The position numbers were made by a program, and so were the translations under genes. The notes under the pieces are model-generated. The model ran no database searches. It was not told the origin of the DNA and saw nothing but the letters and a program-made list of their open reading frames with translations. Positions 37,801-52,800 of a stretch of DNA of 64,000 bases are shown here, piece by piece. Each line of letters begins with the position of its first letter. Within the stretch, counting starts at the first letter, position 1. The stretch is from Cyanoderma ruficeps (lineage: Eukaryota > Chordata > Aves > Passeriformes > Timaliidae), in contig VZDJ01007749.1 of assembly GCA_008694505.1 (NCBI GenBank), forward strand, positions 3,810,941-3,874,940. The letters run 5' to 3'.

Positions 37801-40800
37801 CACCCCAGGTCCTCCCTACAGCTGCAGGGGAGGGACAGGCAGTGCCCTCACCATGGGGTTTGTTCTGCAGGGGTGAGGAGCTGTGGGTGAGCAGCACAGC
37901 AGGCAGCCGTGAGAGCGGGCAGGGAGCACAGGCCCTGCTGCCCTCGGAGCTGCCCATCAGCCATCCCGGCCGCCTCCCTCCGGGACACCCCCAGCCAGGC
38001 AGCCCGTGCTCCTTTTCACCTTCACGCATTGAGATACCCATTAACTGCCAGAGGAGAGGTTCACTGTGCAGGGACTTTTGACAGTGATTTTTTTTTTCCT
38101 CTTGACTAAGTCAAGGAGTTCTTTATAACAGTTTATTAAACCATTAAAAGCATCTCCTGTGAACACAGAGCTTGGCTCTGAAAGAGCAGGAATCAATTAC
38201 TCAAACGCTGACTGATGTCTGGTTTCCAAGTGCTGAGAAGGCAAACGGAAAATGATGCTGATGAGAGGGGGGGACTACCCAAGGCTTTCTAATTGCTTTC
38301 AGCAAATAAACAAACCAAAGGGAAAAAAAAAAAGTACACATGCAAGCCTATCACCAGCACAACTATAAATCTCTAATATTCCACTGATACACAGCACTAG
38401 ACAATCTATCCCAGCTGAATGTCCCATTTTTCTGGGGGTTTTGGCAGGTCAATCAATACCATTTTCAGGGTATCCACTTGAGGATGGAGCTACATTTAAA
38501 AAAAAAAAAAAACTAAATGGATTTGTATCAACATCATAGATCAGTTTTTCTTTTTGCAAGTCTACATGTGGGTTTTTTATTTTTTTTTCAACAATATGTT
38601 TTAGAGAGGGTACCTGCTTAGCATATCTTAGGAAAAGAGCCTTATAGGAGCTGTCCTGGTTCTGTCTCAGTACATCCTGCATTAAAAACAAAGAGCAGAC
38701 ATAAATACTTCAGCTACAAAACAACAGGAGGCAAAAGTCTGCCAATCCAAACAGCACTTTAGAGGGGCAGGGAATGTACAGCACAGGCTGCAGTTTTCAC
38801 ACCCCCAAAATAAAGTGGACTAGGAGTGAGCAACTGCTACTGTAATAAAGGAAGAAGCATATTTCGGGTGTTAGCAGCTAGTACAACCAGAAAGGAGTAG
38901 TTCAGGGCTTAAGGAAGATGACAGAATATATCCAGGGTGGAATTCAGCAAGTCAGTACATGAGTATAGAGATACAAGGCCTGATCCTTATTGGTGGAACT
39001 TGGCTGGGGCCACTGCTCAGGGCATGTGAAGATTCATGTGAACCCAGAAAACAGCATGAGTTGACTTTTCCTTTCTCTTGTACCTTCTCAACCCCAAGAC
39101 AAGCTTGGACTACACCTGAGCAACTGCAATTCAATGGTAAAGTGATTATTTTTCAACCTTCCTGTGAAAAGATCCACCAGGCACTAAGGGGAAGTATCCT
39201 TAACATTATAAAGTTTTCAGGAAAAAAAATTAAGCCCAAACCCCAACATCTTTATCTCTGTGTGAGATCCTTCATAGCAAAGAAGCCCAAATACCTGAAC
39301 AGGAGCAGAAACTGTGGGTACCACAATTCATCAAAGTCAAAATATTGGCTGAGGACAGCAGCCAGTAAACTGATAGCTTGTCAGTGAAAAGAGATAAAAA
39401 GTCACCATTTACACTGCCCCTCTAATGGGGCTTAATTGTGTGCTGGAAAATTAATCACAAGGAAAGGACTCAGTTTTCTATTCTCCTGAAGCAGCTTCAC
39501 ACCTCTGGCTTCAAGGATCTGTGTCTTTGAAGGTTGTAAGTAGCAGCCTCTCAGTGGCAGGGTTTTGCTGGTGTCCAGGGTTTTATAGGATCCATTTTGC
39601 TGGACTGGACCAGCCCTGGCAATACACACAGCTCACAGCAAGAAGTCAAAAAACCCACAATAGTTGGGCTAGAGAGGCAAAAATGTGGGTTGAACTAGAG
39701 ATGCAGCAGTTTCAAAGTGCAGTTTGCATTGTGCCTCTGTCTCTGAAGATATCCTGATGAAAATCAGCAGAAATCTGATTTGAGTTTCATCCCTATGACC
39801 TCCTGTGCTTTTTAGGGTACAAGCACTTAAATTACATCGTTCCCGCAGGGAAGGCATGTCTGGCCTCACTCACAGGAATTGTTTCCCTCTCTCCCCCTCA
39901 TAGATACATACCCATTTTACAGACATTGAAAGAACTTAGAAGTTTTTAAATGCTTTCTCCCCTCCTATATTTGGTTTGTCAAAGTGTTAAAAGATGGTGA
40001 GGTGAAAAGGGCACATGGACAGGCTGACAAAGGGACTGTATAAGACCTGTTTCCTCAAAAATCAGGCTCTGAAAAAAGACATATGAGAAGAGGAAGAGCT
40101 TTGTTGTCACTCCCATCTCTCCAGAGAGCAAGGTTGCAGGGTGGCAGAGTCAAACTCTGGGACAGCAGTGGGTGGTACAGGGAGAAAAGAGCAGATGAAG
40201 AGGAGTCAGTAAAGGTGACCAAATGATCACCACCAGAACCTACACCAGTTTTCAGACTCTTACCATTGGCAGCCCCGGGCTGGTCAGGGAGTTTGCGTTC
40301 CTAGAAAAGAGTTACAAGAATCAAACTGGCAGTACAGAGACCTTTCCAGGGTGTTGATTTGCAGCCGTGGTGGAAGGCAGGCACCACCAGCAGCACTCAC
40401 CCAGCCCACAGCCCCACAGGATGCCCAGCACACATGGCCCAGCCTGGCCCAGCTCAGACAAGGCTGCTGTACCAGTCTTGGCTCTCTCTGTGCAAACAGG
40501 CACAGACACGTCTGAGTCTCCAGCTGCTCTCGGGCCACTGCCTGCCCCAAGCCAGCTCTGCTGGCACCTACAGCAGAGAAAGGGTAGATTTGTCTCACCC
40601 TGAACATGCCAGGACTAACCTCACCACGCAGGACACCCTGCCTTGAGCCACAGAAATGCTTCGCCTTCTTTCTCTTTGCCCAGCTTAACAGTCGGGAATA
40701 AAAACAGCATCCAGGCTATTAAAAGGCAACATCTAAATGTCTGCAGACTGCTTGAAACTGGGCCAGGGTCACCATTTCTAAGGTACACTTTGCAGCCACA

Positions 40801-43800
40801 CTCAGTACTGGAGTTTTGCTTTCACTAGAGAAATTAGACAAGCCAGGTTCTATTTTTATAACATCTGTGTAGGTAAGTGGTGCAAAGACATACTGGAAGG
40901 TCATCTCCACACTTGGCTTAGCTCAGGAAGGTCTGTGAGGGTCAGAGGCTCTCCTGAACAGCTCACTTCCAAGACTGAGCTGTCTCACACATGACTCACC
41001 CTGCTCCAGCCCACACCACAGACTCCTTGTGTTTGCTTTCCATAACTCAGGAGTTGCCTCAGTTGGTTCTGGACTATTTTTGTCAGGGGCCAAAGCCTGG
41101 AAAGCAATCTCATTATAAAGATATGGGCCAGTGAGGTAAGAGCTGCAATCACATACACTCTAAAGCTTGTTGAAGGGAAGGCATTGCACAGGTGATGCTT
41201 GCAGGTCATTTGGTGAGGCTGAATGCTGGGACTCAAAGCTTGCTCACCTGGAGTAAACCACACCCAAATATTCATGTGGTCATGTGAATGTGAGTGTGTG
41301 GTAATAGCTGCCTTTGCGTGAACTCAGATACCATTTTTCCACTAAACTTATCTTCAAGGCTGCTCTCATGCCTGCATGGAGCCCTACCTGCCTATGAAGT
41401 GGCTAAATGAAAGGATCAAGGCCTTTCACTGCTCCTGGCTTCTCCAGGTCCCACTCTGAGCAGAATGGGATGTGATCCATCTGGCATCCAGCCAGAAGAA
41501 CATGAGAAATTGCCAAACAGCTGTTAAGAATTAGGGAAAACAAGCTCCCAATTCTCCTTTCAGCAAAAAGAAATGTCCCCACAATCAGGGGATTGTGTGG
41601 GTCTTGGTTTCAAAGCTGAGACCCTTGGTGGCTGCAGAAGAGCTCCTGCCCTGCTCTGCAGTGGTTCCCCTTGTGCAGCTGGCTGTATACCTCATCCCCC
41701 TCAACATGTGCTTTACACTCCTCTGCCCCTTCCCCACCCTCCAAGGATACACTAAAAGCAAATAGCCACATCAGTTATCTTGACATTAAATAGTTAATTC
41801 CTGGCACACTGTGAGTCTGGGGCATTTAAGGAGTGCAATTCATCTTACTCATTGTAGTCATGATTCTTTATGAAAATTCGTAAGAGAAATTCGAATTCTT
41901 GGTCCTCTGTTGCAGCAGGAACAATGGCATAGGTTCCTGGGCTCAAAATAAAGTAGCTGGTCACGTCTCGAGTCCGGATAAAGATTTGCTTCAGAACTCT
42001 GGAGTTCTCCTGAAAGAGAAATACAGCTGGCTATCTTCCTGTTAGGAACCAAAGTAAATCAGAAAGCAGAGTCACGGCAGCCTTCCATTCCCACACCTCT
42101 CTGAATACACACTGCATCTATCACGCCTCAACCTCCCCAGTGGCCTGAAAAGCCCATCCAGGGGACAGTTTTTTCAAGGACATATCAAAGTTGCTCAAAG
42201 GTGGAGAAACTGAAAAAAACAGAAGCCAAAATGAATGTAAGGAGATTTGAAGAGAACTTCAATTAACATTAAGCAGAGTTCATGAAAGAATCAAGGATGA
42301 CTACTATTACTAAAAAATTCCCTGAAATCTTCTGTGACTCAAAGAGGTCAGAGAGCCCTCTAAGCATGTCACCCAGATGACAATGCTTCAAGAATCCCAA
42401 ACCAGCAAGTGTCACAAGAAAACTGAGTATTCTGATCTTTCATCTGTTATTCAAGTATTTTTTTGCTGAAATGAAACAAATATAATGCAATAGCTATTAC
42501 TATGATGACACGTAAAGATAGCATAATAAAAAACCCTTCCTTAACATATTCCCCAAAATATATCAGCGTGTATAAATTCCATTTAGAATGGTTATACAGC
42601 GTGGCAGAGTTATTTATGAGCCATGCCTTTGGGAGACAATAACATAAAACTGCTATTTTGGAAGGGGAAAAAAAAATAGGATGACTACTGTTACAGATGG
42701 CTGGGAGGTACACAGACTGCCAAGTATTATGGGTCAGATCTTGAGCAGATAGAAATGGGCAGTGCTGCAAAGAAATAAATGGTGTAATACTTTTTTTCCC
42801 ACTTTTGAGCCTTATTCCACATTCCTTCTGGTGAATAGCAGAAGCAGATTAATATCTCAGTGGAATCAAAACCAGTGTGAGATAAGAATCAGCCTCTATA
42901 CATTTCTCAGCTCTATCACACAACGTTAAACTTTCCTCACAGCCATGTATTAGTGTTCCACGTCTATATTTAATCAAAGGCTTCCTAGAGCTATCAGATA
43001 CGTCCATTCTGGTTTGCATCCTTGCCTGCACTGCATTCTCCTCTCATCCTGCCAAGGGATAAATACTCTTCTTACTTCACAGCAACAATTTGATGCATCT
43101 CAAAAGGTACTGAACAGTGGATGGTGCTCCTAATTAATCATGGCAGAGAAAGCAGATCAGGGAGGAAGAGTGAAGCCACATGAATCTTGCCAACTGCACT
43201 CTCCTTGTGCAAAGAAACCCCTTGTAAACTTTTACCCAAAGATGCTCTGACTGCCCTCAGGCACTGAGGCTGAACACTGGGAAATAAACTGAGAGAATGG
43301 CACTCACACCCACTCTGGTTTTAGCTCCTGGACTTGGCTTTTGCTGCTACCAGGACAGGACACCAGGCTGGCTGTGAGGAGCTGGTAGAGCAGCTCTCAT
43401 ATTAAATACTTAGTGTGTGTCTGTGAGGGAATGTTTTCTGTATAATCCTCTGTGTGAATATGCACCAATATAATTATATTAATAAAAGCCATGGTGTGAC
43501 AGAGCAGCAAAACTGCTCCCTTGCCCTCACAGCCCAGGTGCTCCATAGTAATGCTGGTGCCTCCAGTAATGCTCTGGCCCTGCCCTTCAGCTCCGGTGTG
43601 GGAGGTCACTTCTAAGGTCAGAAACCCAAGAGACCTGAGCCCAAAGGGAGCCTGAGGTGAGCCATGGGCTGACAGCCCACAGAGACCATGTCATGCAGGC
43701 TTGAAAAACCGGTTGAGGTTCTTCCATCCTTGATCCATCTCATACCAAGAGACAAAACACACCTAAGCATCAACTGGAGGGGATGAAAAAATTTAAATAT

Positions 43801-46800
43801 AAAGCAAGAATACAGAAAATCTGTCACCTAGTCTGCTTCCTGATTAAATACCCCTTTTCTGAATGAAACCAAGACCTATATCACCACCTCTCAGTGAAGG
43901 TCACTTCTGTTAAAATGGGCAACTAATTAGGGTGGACATGCATCAGGCAAGAGCACACAGAGACCTCCATGTCCGGTGACTTTTGGGGATGCTGGAAGGA
44001 GCAATTCCCCATTTACCAGGAGCAGCAATTCTTTCTGAGTGGCACAGCTGGCCTGATGGAGTCCTGCAGGCTTGATACCCACACAGGACAGAGGATATCC
44101 CCCCACAGGGATAGTGAGCTCCACTTGCCGGAGGGATGCCCTTTTAATGACATCTTTTATTTCTCAGACACACTTTTTTTATGAGCTACAAAGCCATGCT
44201 CTTCCTTTATGAGGAGCTGTTAAACTTATGGCATCAATTATTTAAAGTCTGGGACTAGGGCAAACCTCTTCAGTAATGAGGAGAACGAGGAGAAATTAGG
44301 GTTACAGCAATCTGTGCTTCCTTTTTAGTCTTTGGGTTTGGAACGATAGCCTCCCACAGTCATCAGCCAACAACAAAAATACTTTGGCAAATGTTAGCAT
44401 CTATCCATACTAGCAACTGTGCTTTCAGTAAACCTGGTAATGCTCTGAGAACAGCTTGAGAAGGTACTTCTCTGGACACTGACCAAGAAAAAAAATCCAG
44501 AGAAATTGTAGTGGAGGTCCCAGGTATCTTAGTGGATTTCCTCTACACTGGTCTTGTGCAAAGACTCCCATGTGTTTTGTAAGTGTTTCTACATGTCTTT
44601 TCAGATAGAAGACAGGAGGATGAGTAAGACAGGTCCACTTTGGGGAATGAGAGACCATCTGCTTCCCTTCCATACCTGGAGTGTTGCTCGAGGGCTGTGG
44701 CTAGTGCTGGCCGTCATGCCTTGTGCCCAGCCAGCACAGCATGTCACCAGTGCTGCTGGTACAGAGGATATTGCCCTGGCACATCTTCTAACCCAGGGAC
44801 TCCCTGAGTTTCCCAGGGCTATTCTGGGATATTCTGGATAGAACCAAAAGTGCCACCTTGGTTCCTTAAGACATAAATAAAAGAAACAAAGTCTGCTTAA
44901 CTCCATTTTTACTCTGAGTTTCTACGATAGGCACCCAGAAATTCACACCACATACTGACTTTTTAACAGACCAAAAGGCAGTTCAGTCTTTCATCCCACA
45001 CACAGGTAAAATAAACCACAGAGAGAACAACAGTGCCTACATGATATCAGATTGTGCTTACCGTGGTGATGAAAAAGCCAATCTTCAGGTTTTTTCCATC
45101 CTGCACATGCTCAGCGTGTTTTTGCATGAGTGAAATTGCTACATTATAGGTTTTTGGGTCGTGATCTAGCACTTTGAAAAAATACTGAGGGTTTGTTGAA
45201 GCTGCACCTGCTGAGAAAGTGTTAATAGGTTAACAGTAGGCACAGACATGTCCCAGCAGCAGCCTATTGTGTAAGATCTTGCTTGTGTGGACCCATAGGA
45301 ACAGGCAGTCACTGCTCCAAGATCCTTTCAGTACAACAGAGTGCTGTAGTCTCCACACTAGCACTAGAAATTGAGGCATCTGCAGGTAAACTAATTGCAC
45401 ATTTATCATTTGAGGAATCCCTGGCAAAGTCACGGAAGTCGTGTGGATTTCTCAACCCCCCTACATCTGCCTCACCTACATGGCACACTTTTCCAGCAGC
45501 AGAATAGCAGTGGCTCTTAACCAGGGACCTGACCCAGAGACTGAGCTGAAAAGGATGGTGGCTTTGAGATGATGAACACATGGAAAAGGACAGAATGGTG
45601 CAAAGCTATCCTCTCCTTCTCTCCGGCTCATGTTTGTGATGGACAGACAGAATGTCAAGCACCAGAGGGAAACAGCTGCTTCTTGGCCAAGGCTTTGGTT
45701 AACAGGAAGCATTCCTGATTAAAAAAAACAAACAATGGAGTGCCCAAACTGGGAAAAAAGGACTGAGATGGCAACAGAATAGAGTTTAAGCCAGATCCCT
45801 CTGCTGGGTGGCCTTGAAAGTTGCAAATTAGAATGATTGTACTTGGACAGGGACTTTACTAGGGGGCTGTTGGAAAACACAGCTCCAAGGAAAACAGCTC
45901 TGCCCACACACCCTCAGTTCAGCCCCTGCATGTCCCTGCTCAGCCCCAGTGACTGTGGTGTGCAGCAGCACAGGCATTGCTTTGTTATCACGCCTTGAGA
46001 CCTGGTGATCAGGTTAGGAGCAGGAACCTGAAATCTGTAAGCCAAAACCTTTTGCTGCTAAGTCAAGGAGCATCATTTGGGGAAAAAAAAGAAGCCTCTT
46101 CACTGATCAGATACTACCATCCTAGATTAAAAACACAAAGCCCAACACTGATGCAGCTGTAAAAAAAAAGTGAGATGAGATAAGATAAAAATGTAAAAAT
46201 ATACTACTGCTGATTGGAGCTTACAGTGCCAGAAGAGTTCTTGCACAAGCAGTAAAACCACTGATCTTATCAGCCCAAAGATCTTTTTACCTTAAAAAAT
46301 AGAGCTTTGTAGCACAATTTTTTCATTCTGTATCCATTTAATTTCAGAGTACTTTTTGCTCTGTAAAATCAACAGCATATTTGCTAGACCAGACTTTCTG
46401 ATGAGGTCCTCAGTAACACCTACTGCAACTGGCTCAAAGAAGATACACAAGCTCATTTTGACTTAAGGAGCCCAGGGTTCCTAAATCACAAGTCTCCCGT
46501 TGTAACTCAGCAGCCAGTGGTGTCAGTTTGTTTCTGCCTGTTTAGCTGATAAGTGCTGTAATGGGAAAAGGCAGGCATTAACAACTGGCAATCAATACTT
46601 TTGCAATTCAGTGCTCAGAGTGAATGTTTCACTGCAAGCATCAGTGGAGAGGAGGAGATGGCCGAGTGACTGCAGTGAGCATCCATTACCCCGGGAATAG
46701 CGGTTCCTCCGTGTGGGAAGGCCCGGGCTCCACAGGCTGGTGTAGCTGTTCAGAGACCACGTTGTGCAGTGTTCATCTCCAAAGTCCAGAAATGTTGGGG

Positions 46801-49800
46801 TGTTGTTACATATATACAGCCATGAAAACTGCTCCTGGAAGTTCTCACAAGACATCCTGCAGAGAAGGAAGAAAATCTCATCATTCAGTTTAAGACAGAA
46901 GAAAATTGTCAACAGGTGAGGGAGGGAATTCTGACCCTCTGTCCAGCCCTGGTGAGGCACATCTGGAGTGCTATGTCCAGTTCTGGGCTCCCCAGCACAA
47001 GAGAGACATGGAGCTGCTGGAGCAGGTCCAATGGAGAGCTACGAAGGTGATGAAGGGACTGGAGCATCTCTGTTACGAGGAAAGGCTGAGGGAGCTGGGC
47101 CTGTTCAGCCTTGAGAGGGAGTCTCATCCGTGTCAGTATCTGAAGGGGGGGTGTCAGAGATTGGGCCAGGCTCTGCTCGGTGGTGCCAGTCAATAGGACA
47201 AGAGGGAATGGGCACAAACTGATATACAGGAAGTTCCACCTGAAGATGAGGAAGAACTTCTTTACTGCACAACTGACCACACACTGGAACATGTTTCCCA
47301 GAGAGGCTGTGGACTGTCCCTCACCGGAGTATTCCACAAGCATCTTATCACAACCCTGTGCCATGTGTGCTCTGGGATGACCCTGCTTGAGCAGGAGGTT
47401 GGACCAGATGACCCACTGTGGTCTCTTCCAACCTGACTCCCTCTGTGATTCTGTGAAGACACCAGTCATGTATCCACATTCACCCCATGTCATTAAAAAG
47501 GGATTCCTCAGGGCACTGCAGGCACCTGCAGCTCTGCTGGCCGCTACCTTGCAGAAGAGCTCAGCTCTCCATGAATTTTGGGCTGCCCTAACTGCCCCTA
47601 ATGCCCCAGGGTAAACCACAGGGCATGTTCAGGGGTGTCTTGCTGGAGCCCCGCCATCTCCAGCACACCTCTGACACTGTCCCTTGCCTTTGTACCTCCA
47701 CAGTGTTCTGTCCCACACTCATGCTTCACTCAAGCCTCAAGTGCGTGTTTCAGACCCACCTGCTGTTGCTCTGCCTTCCTCAGATCCCCACAGGGCATGT
47801 GGGCACTTTGTGAATAATCAGTTTTTCTGAGGGACAGCCCACACATGGCTGAGCTGTATCTGAGAGCAATCAGAGGCAGTGAAAAACCACAAGCACCTGC
47901 AGAGCAGTCAAGTGCACAAGCTCAGTGACCTGCTCAGCCAGCTGTCCCCTTCAAGCATCTGTCAGTCCAAGGTTCAAAACACGTGCTTTATGAGGAGAGG
48001 CAATGTGACCAAGCGACCAGGTCTCAGAGGGCTGGAGTTTTACTTCTCTCACTTTTCATTTTTTTCATCAGCCTGACCCTAATCTTGGCCAACTCCATTT
48101 TTTCGGGTCTTGTTTCCTCTGAAACCACAGAGGCAGGACAATCTCCAATTTGCTGTTTGCATACAGCTAACACAGGTGCTTTGAGCCACCACCAAGAACA
48201 GAGAGCTGCCAAAATTACTTTTTTTCATAATGAAGGCAAATAAAAAACCCAGTAGACAAAGGATCAAAAGGGAAATACCAGAACTCTCCATCATCCTTAT
48301 TTCTGAGGAGGGCTTCTCTGTATTCAGGATCGACACGGTCCCATTGAGGAGAGCTGCAAAAAAGAACAAGTCAACGAGATGTGAGGCACTATTTTTCATC
48401 TTTGGCCTATTCCTCTAAGCAGTCTGTCAGGTGATGAGGGATCAGGAGGGGTGAGCACACTGTGTGCCTTTGTTGTGCCTGAGCTGCCCACCCTGGGCTG
48501 AGGAATTCTCCCTGCTGTCCTGGTCACCTGTCCCCATGCTGGAGAGGTTAGGGAGCCACCAAGCCACAGCACTCTGAAGCACTGCAATTATGCTGACATG
48601 TAGAGAGCACATTACCCAGCCTAATGTGTTGTTTCCAAGCAGCATGTTTATAATTAAGTGATAACTGTACTTTCTGCAGAGTTTAAGATAAATAAACAGC
48701 ACGTGAATCAATAATTTATTGATCTGTGCAGCTTACCTGTGAACGTGCTACTGACATTTCAATTATACTTTGGAGTGTGGTTCACCCTTCCAGAAGGATG
48801 GGAAGATGCTGCCTGAGCAGAGAGCTGTTATCCCAGCCTTAGACACGTCTACACGTCCCACCAACCCTTCCAGATGCAGCACCCCAGCCTGACTTTTCTC
48901 AGCAGAGTGTTTGTGTGTGGTACTAGCAACAGGGAGGCGTGGGACACTATTAAATAACCTAACAGTGGCACCAGAACATCTCTCTAATCATGGAAACACT
49001 GATGCAACTCCAAAAGGAAAACTAAGATCTATTTATTTGCAAAACAGTGTTGCAGTCTATATCAGTCCTTTCTTTAGGAACGAGATGTGAAATTATCCAC
49101 ACAGGCAGCAAGTGGTCCTTGCAGCCCCAAAGAATCCAAAAGATTAGTTCAAGCCACCCCCTGGCACTTTGCCTTTGGGATAACCAAGGACCGTTTCTGT
49201 CCTTCTGTGTTCAATAGTGCCCTGCTCCACGGACTCGTCTGACCATCCCCTTCCCAGAGTCAGACTCCTGGGAGCAGAAGAAGGAGGAGGAAGGTGGATA
49301 TGTGATTGCTGTAAGACAATTCCATAGAAGCAGGCAGCCAGCATCTAAGGACATGGCCAGAGATTACTCCAGGAAATAAGAACTCCTTCATCCATGACTT
49401 ATGTAGAATTATGCACTGGGTAAAAATACATACACACTGACAAGATTGGGGCACCTGAGCCTAGCTAGGCTGCATTAGTTTTCCCTGGAATGGATTTCTC
49501 CAAGCAGCTGCTACGCAGATGGAAACAATGCTTATAATTAACCGATGTGGAAATATCTGTTCTGTTAAAATGGGTGTGGGGCAGATATTCTTATAAAAGA
49601 TTGATTCCCTATGATATTAAAGCTTTAAGACCCTACTCATCACTCCAGGGCCCCTTCCACTCCCCATGGCCCCATGGATTCCAGATCCTGATGATATGTT
49701 TCCAGCCATTCTTGTAGGGGATCTGTAAAGAGGAAAGAAAAACAAACTCAGTTGCAGCTTTTCAAAATCGTGATATTCTTTGAAGAGAAGGGTAATAAAA

Positions 49801-52800
49801 TGGAACTTCCTCTACACCTTAGGGACCATATTTAACCTCTGATCTCATTTTCCCAGCAGCAAAAAATCGGTGCCTTCTACTACATTGCAAAGGAATGATG
49901 TGTGAGAGAAAACTGCACCCATTTTGCTTTCCTGAGGATAGTGAATAGCTGACACAGAGAGAAGCAGCAGCATTCCTGTCACACTGCATGAATTCAACAG
50001 CCTTGGGAAATTCCAGTGCCTAATTCTGCACATCTGATGCCATGAGTCAGCAAAGGCAGAGACTTTGAGGAACGAGGTCACCAGACTGCCTGGAGTGAAA
50101 GCCAACAGTCAGAAGAGAGAGCTGATGATAAACAGAATCTGTGAGTCTGTATCTACAATGCTGTGGTTTGCAACAGCTGGAGCTTCTGGTGCTTTCCTCC
50201 TTTTGCTGCCACTGATTTAAGTCAGAAGCAATTAACTTTTGCCAGTGAAGCCAAAATGGTGGAAGTGAACCAACCAGTGGAAGCAAACCTTTGTTTTCTG
50301 GCTCTCATTATGCACGCAGGCAGTGTTGGGACCAACACCATGGCAGTCTCTTCCCAGGCAAAGGCCCAGCCTCTAGTCATTTCCCCTCAGGACAATGCCT
50401 TGGATATCTTGGCGCTTCTTTAAGTGGGGAAAAGACTGTTTCTCCTCTCTGCACACACCAGGAGCAGCAGGAGGCTGGAATACCCTGCTTCTCCTCCAAC
50501 AGAACTGGGGACACTTCTGCCCCTGCCCTGCAAAGAGACAGCTGGAGCCTTCTCTGGAGCTTGGCAACCCCCATCTTTCCATTTTGTAGCCCCTTGGCTA
50601 CAAGCAGGAGTCATCCAAGAAGCAGCACACTGTCTGTGACGATAGCACCAAGCATGGAATGGCACGAGGGAACATGAACCAAAGCCAAGCTCATAGAGAA
50701 AATCAACAGAGAGAGAGTGATAAGGGAGAAAATAGCTTAGGGAAACCAACATCCCCTTTCCAAAGTGTTTCAGGTTCCAAGATTCAAATGTTTTGTAGCT
50801 ATCTTGCTTGACAGCACAGCTATTGTTTGGTTTCCTTCTTCACTGTTAACTCTCCCTGTGTGCACTACAGCTTACTGGGCTAAGCTATGTTCTGACTTCT
50901 GGCTGTAAAAAATCCTTAATTTCTTTTGATCCATGTGATAAATTTGTTCTCAGATCATCAATATTAATATTCAGCCAGGAGCAGTTCTGCATGAGTACAA
51001 CAGCTTTAAAAGATGGAGAAATACTGTTCTTGAACCAGTGATTTACTTTTCACTCTGATTTTTGGCAGCTTGTGATTGAGCTGAACAAATGTAGATTTGC
51101 ATCATATGACAAATCCCACAATTTCAGCCAGTGCTTCTACTTGCATTTGAAACACAAAAGCACATTTTTAAGAGTCAGCATGGAACGAAAATCTCCAGAA
51201 ATGTTGTATTTGCTGCTGAAGCGTCCCAAAACAAAAGTAAATTTTAGTTGCATTTTCCATTAGAAAACAATACGGATTTGGATATCCTCCCTTTTTCTGT
51301 TGTGCCAGAGTCCTTCTATCTCTTGGAATTTGAATTATGTGCTTTCAACAATCCCCCCTAAATGTGAAGCTAATTCAAATGACTCTGACTGGAACAGCAG
51401 CACAACTGCCCTGTAGTGGATCATCAGTACAAGATTTCCAGGCAGGAACAAGTCCCTGATCCTACCTTCACAGCTCCTGTGACGGTGTAGGCATGACCCT
51501 GTACAATCCCATTCCTCAGCTCTATGTTTCTCCTTGACTGCAGAAGGGAGAAAGCACAGCTGTTAGCTTCTGCCACACTGTAAAGACAAGCCACCAGCTC
51601 CCAGAACTGTAATTTGCCACGGCACTGAACAAAGCCTCGGCTCTGACCACAGCAGTATCTCAGATACTGGGACACTCCACAGGAATGTGACTCTTGTTCC
51701 CACTGCAGCCATAAACAAGCCAGAAAATTTAACAAAGCTACAGATCTACAGTTCTTTGCAAGGCCTTCCATGGTCCAGACTTGCTGCAACTGCAGAATGA
51801 CCTGGACTGGGTGACTTGCAGTCAGAGTGGGGGACTGCAGACTTTCCCTGCCACTCACAGCCAGGTCAGCCACCTGCGCTGAGGGAATAGTCCTTGGCTT
51901 GTTTGCAGCAGCCAAGCTTCCTGTCCTGAGGAAGTAGGCACCACAGGAGCAGTGTCATACACTTTGCAGTCACATGTCACATACTGCAAGGACAGCCTGG
52001 GTCAGAGGTACTTGCTGAGTACCATAAAGCCTTTTGCAACTTCTCAGCATTAAGACCAGTAAGCCACAGTGAGATAATTGCATCCTCTTACAGAAGAGAG
52101 GTGTGTTTGGCCTTGCCAGAGTTGATCACAAAGTTATGAGACTGAAATCACGCCTGCTGCAATTGGACACCACTCTATTGCCGTGGAATTAGTGAGGAGA
52201 GAAGCTGCAGCCCCCTCTCCAACAGCCCGATCCATATGGTTACATCTGCCCAGATGCCTTTACAGTCCTTACCAAATAATCTTATCTACTTTCTGCTGCC
52301 AAGATCCCTTTGGGCATCCATAAACTGTAATTATTTTACAGAGTGATTATGGACTTCCCTTTCTCTTCCAAAGAGCAACCAACCTTTGTGCAAACACAGT
52401 AAATCAAGAGAGGCATGTGACGGGCCCTGTGACTCACCTGGCCTGAGGTGCTGCAGCCCATGAGGCACCGAGATTTATCGGCTGCTTTCAGGATCTCCTC
52501 CAGATCAGGAGGTGGATCCTTCAACGAAAACTGCACTTGGACTCCACCTGTGAGGTCTACTAAAGCATCTGAAAGGTAGCCTCCATTCAAATTCTGGTAG
52601 GAGCCCCGCAGCCTACGGAAAAAAAAAAAAAAAATTAAAAAAAAAAAGGAAAAAAAAGAGAGAGAAGTTAATTAGTCCTTACACTGTGTTTTCATAAACA
52701 ATACACAGTGCTTGCTTAAAAAATGAACGTGTGCATTGAGGTGGTGAGCACAGGGGAGCCTGGAGTGTGCAGACATTGTGGCCAGGTAATGAAAGGAAAC

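Noticed and set aside
46909..47619. 236-codon open frame on the minus strand, the longest in the window
   Set aside because: It is mostly antisense to the CR1 repeat at 46915-47457 and has no recognisable protein domain.
51424..51915. 163-codon open frame running into the catalytic-His exon
   Set aside because: Only residues from the acceptor at 51537 match calpains. The upstream part is open intron without similarity.
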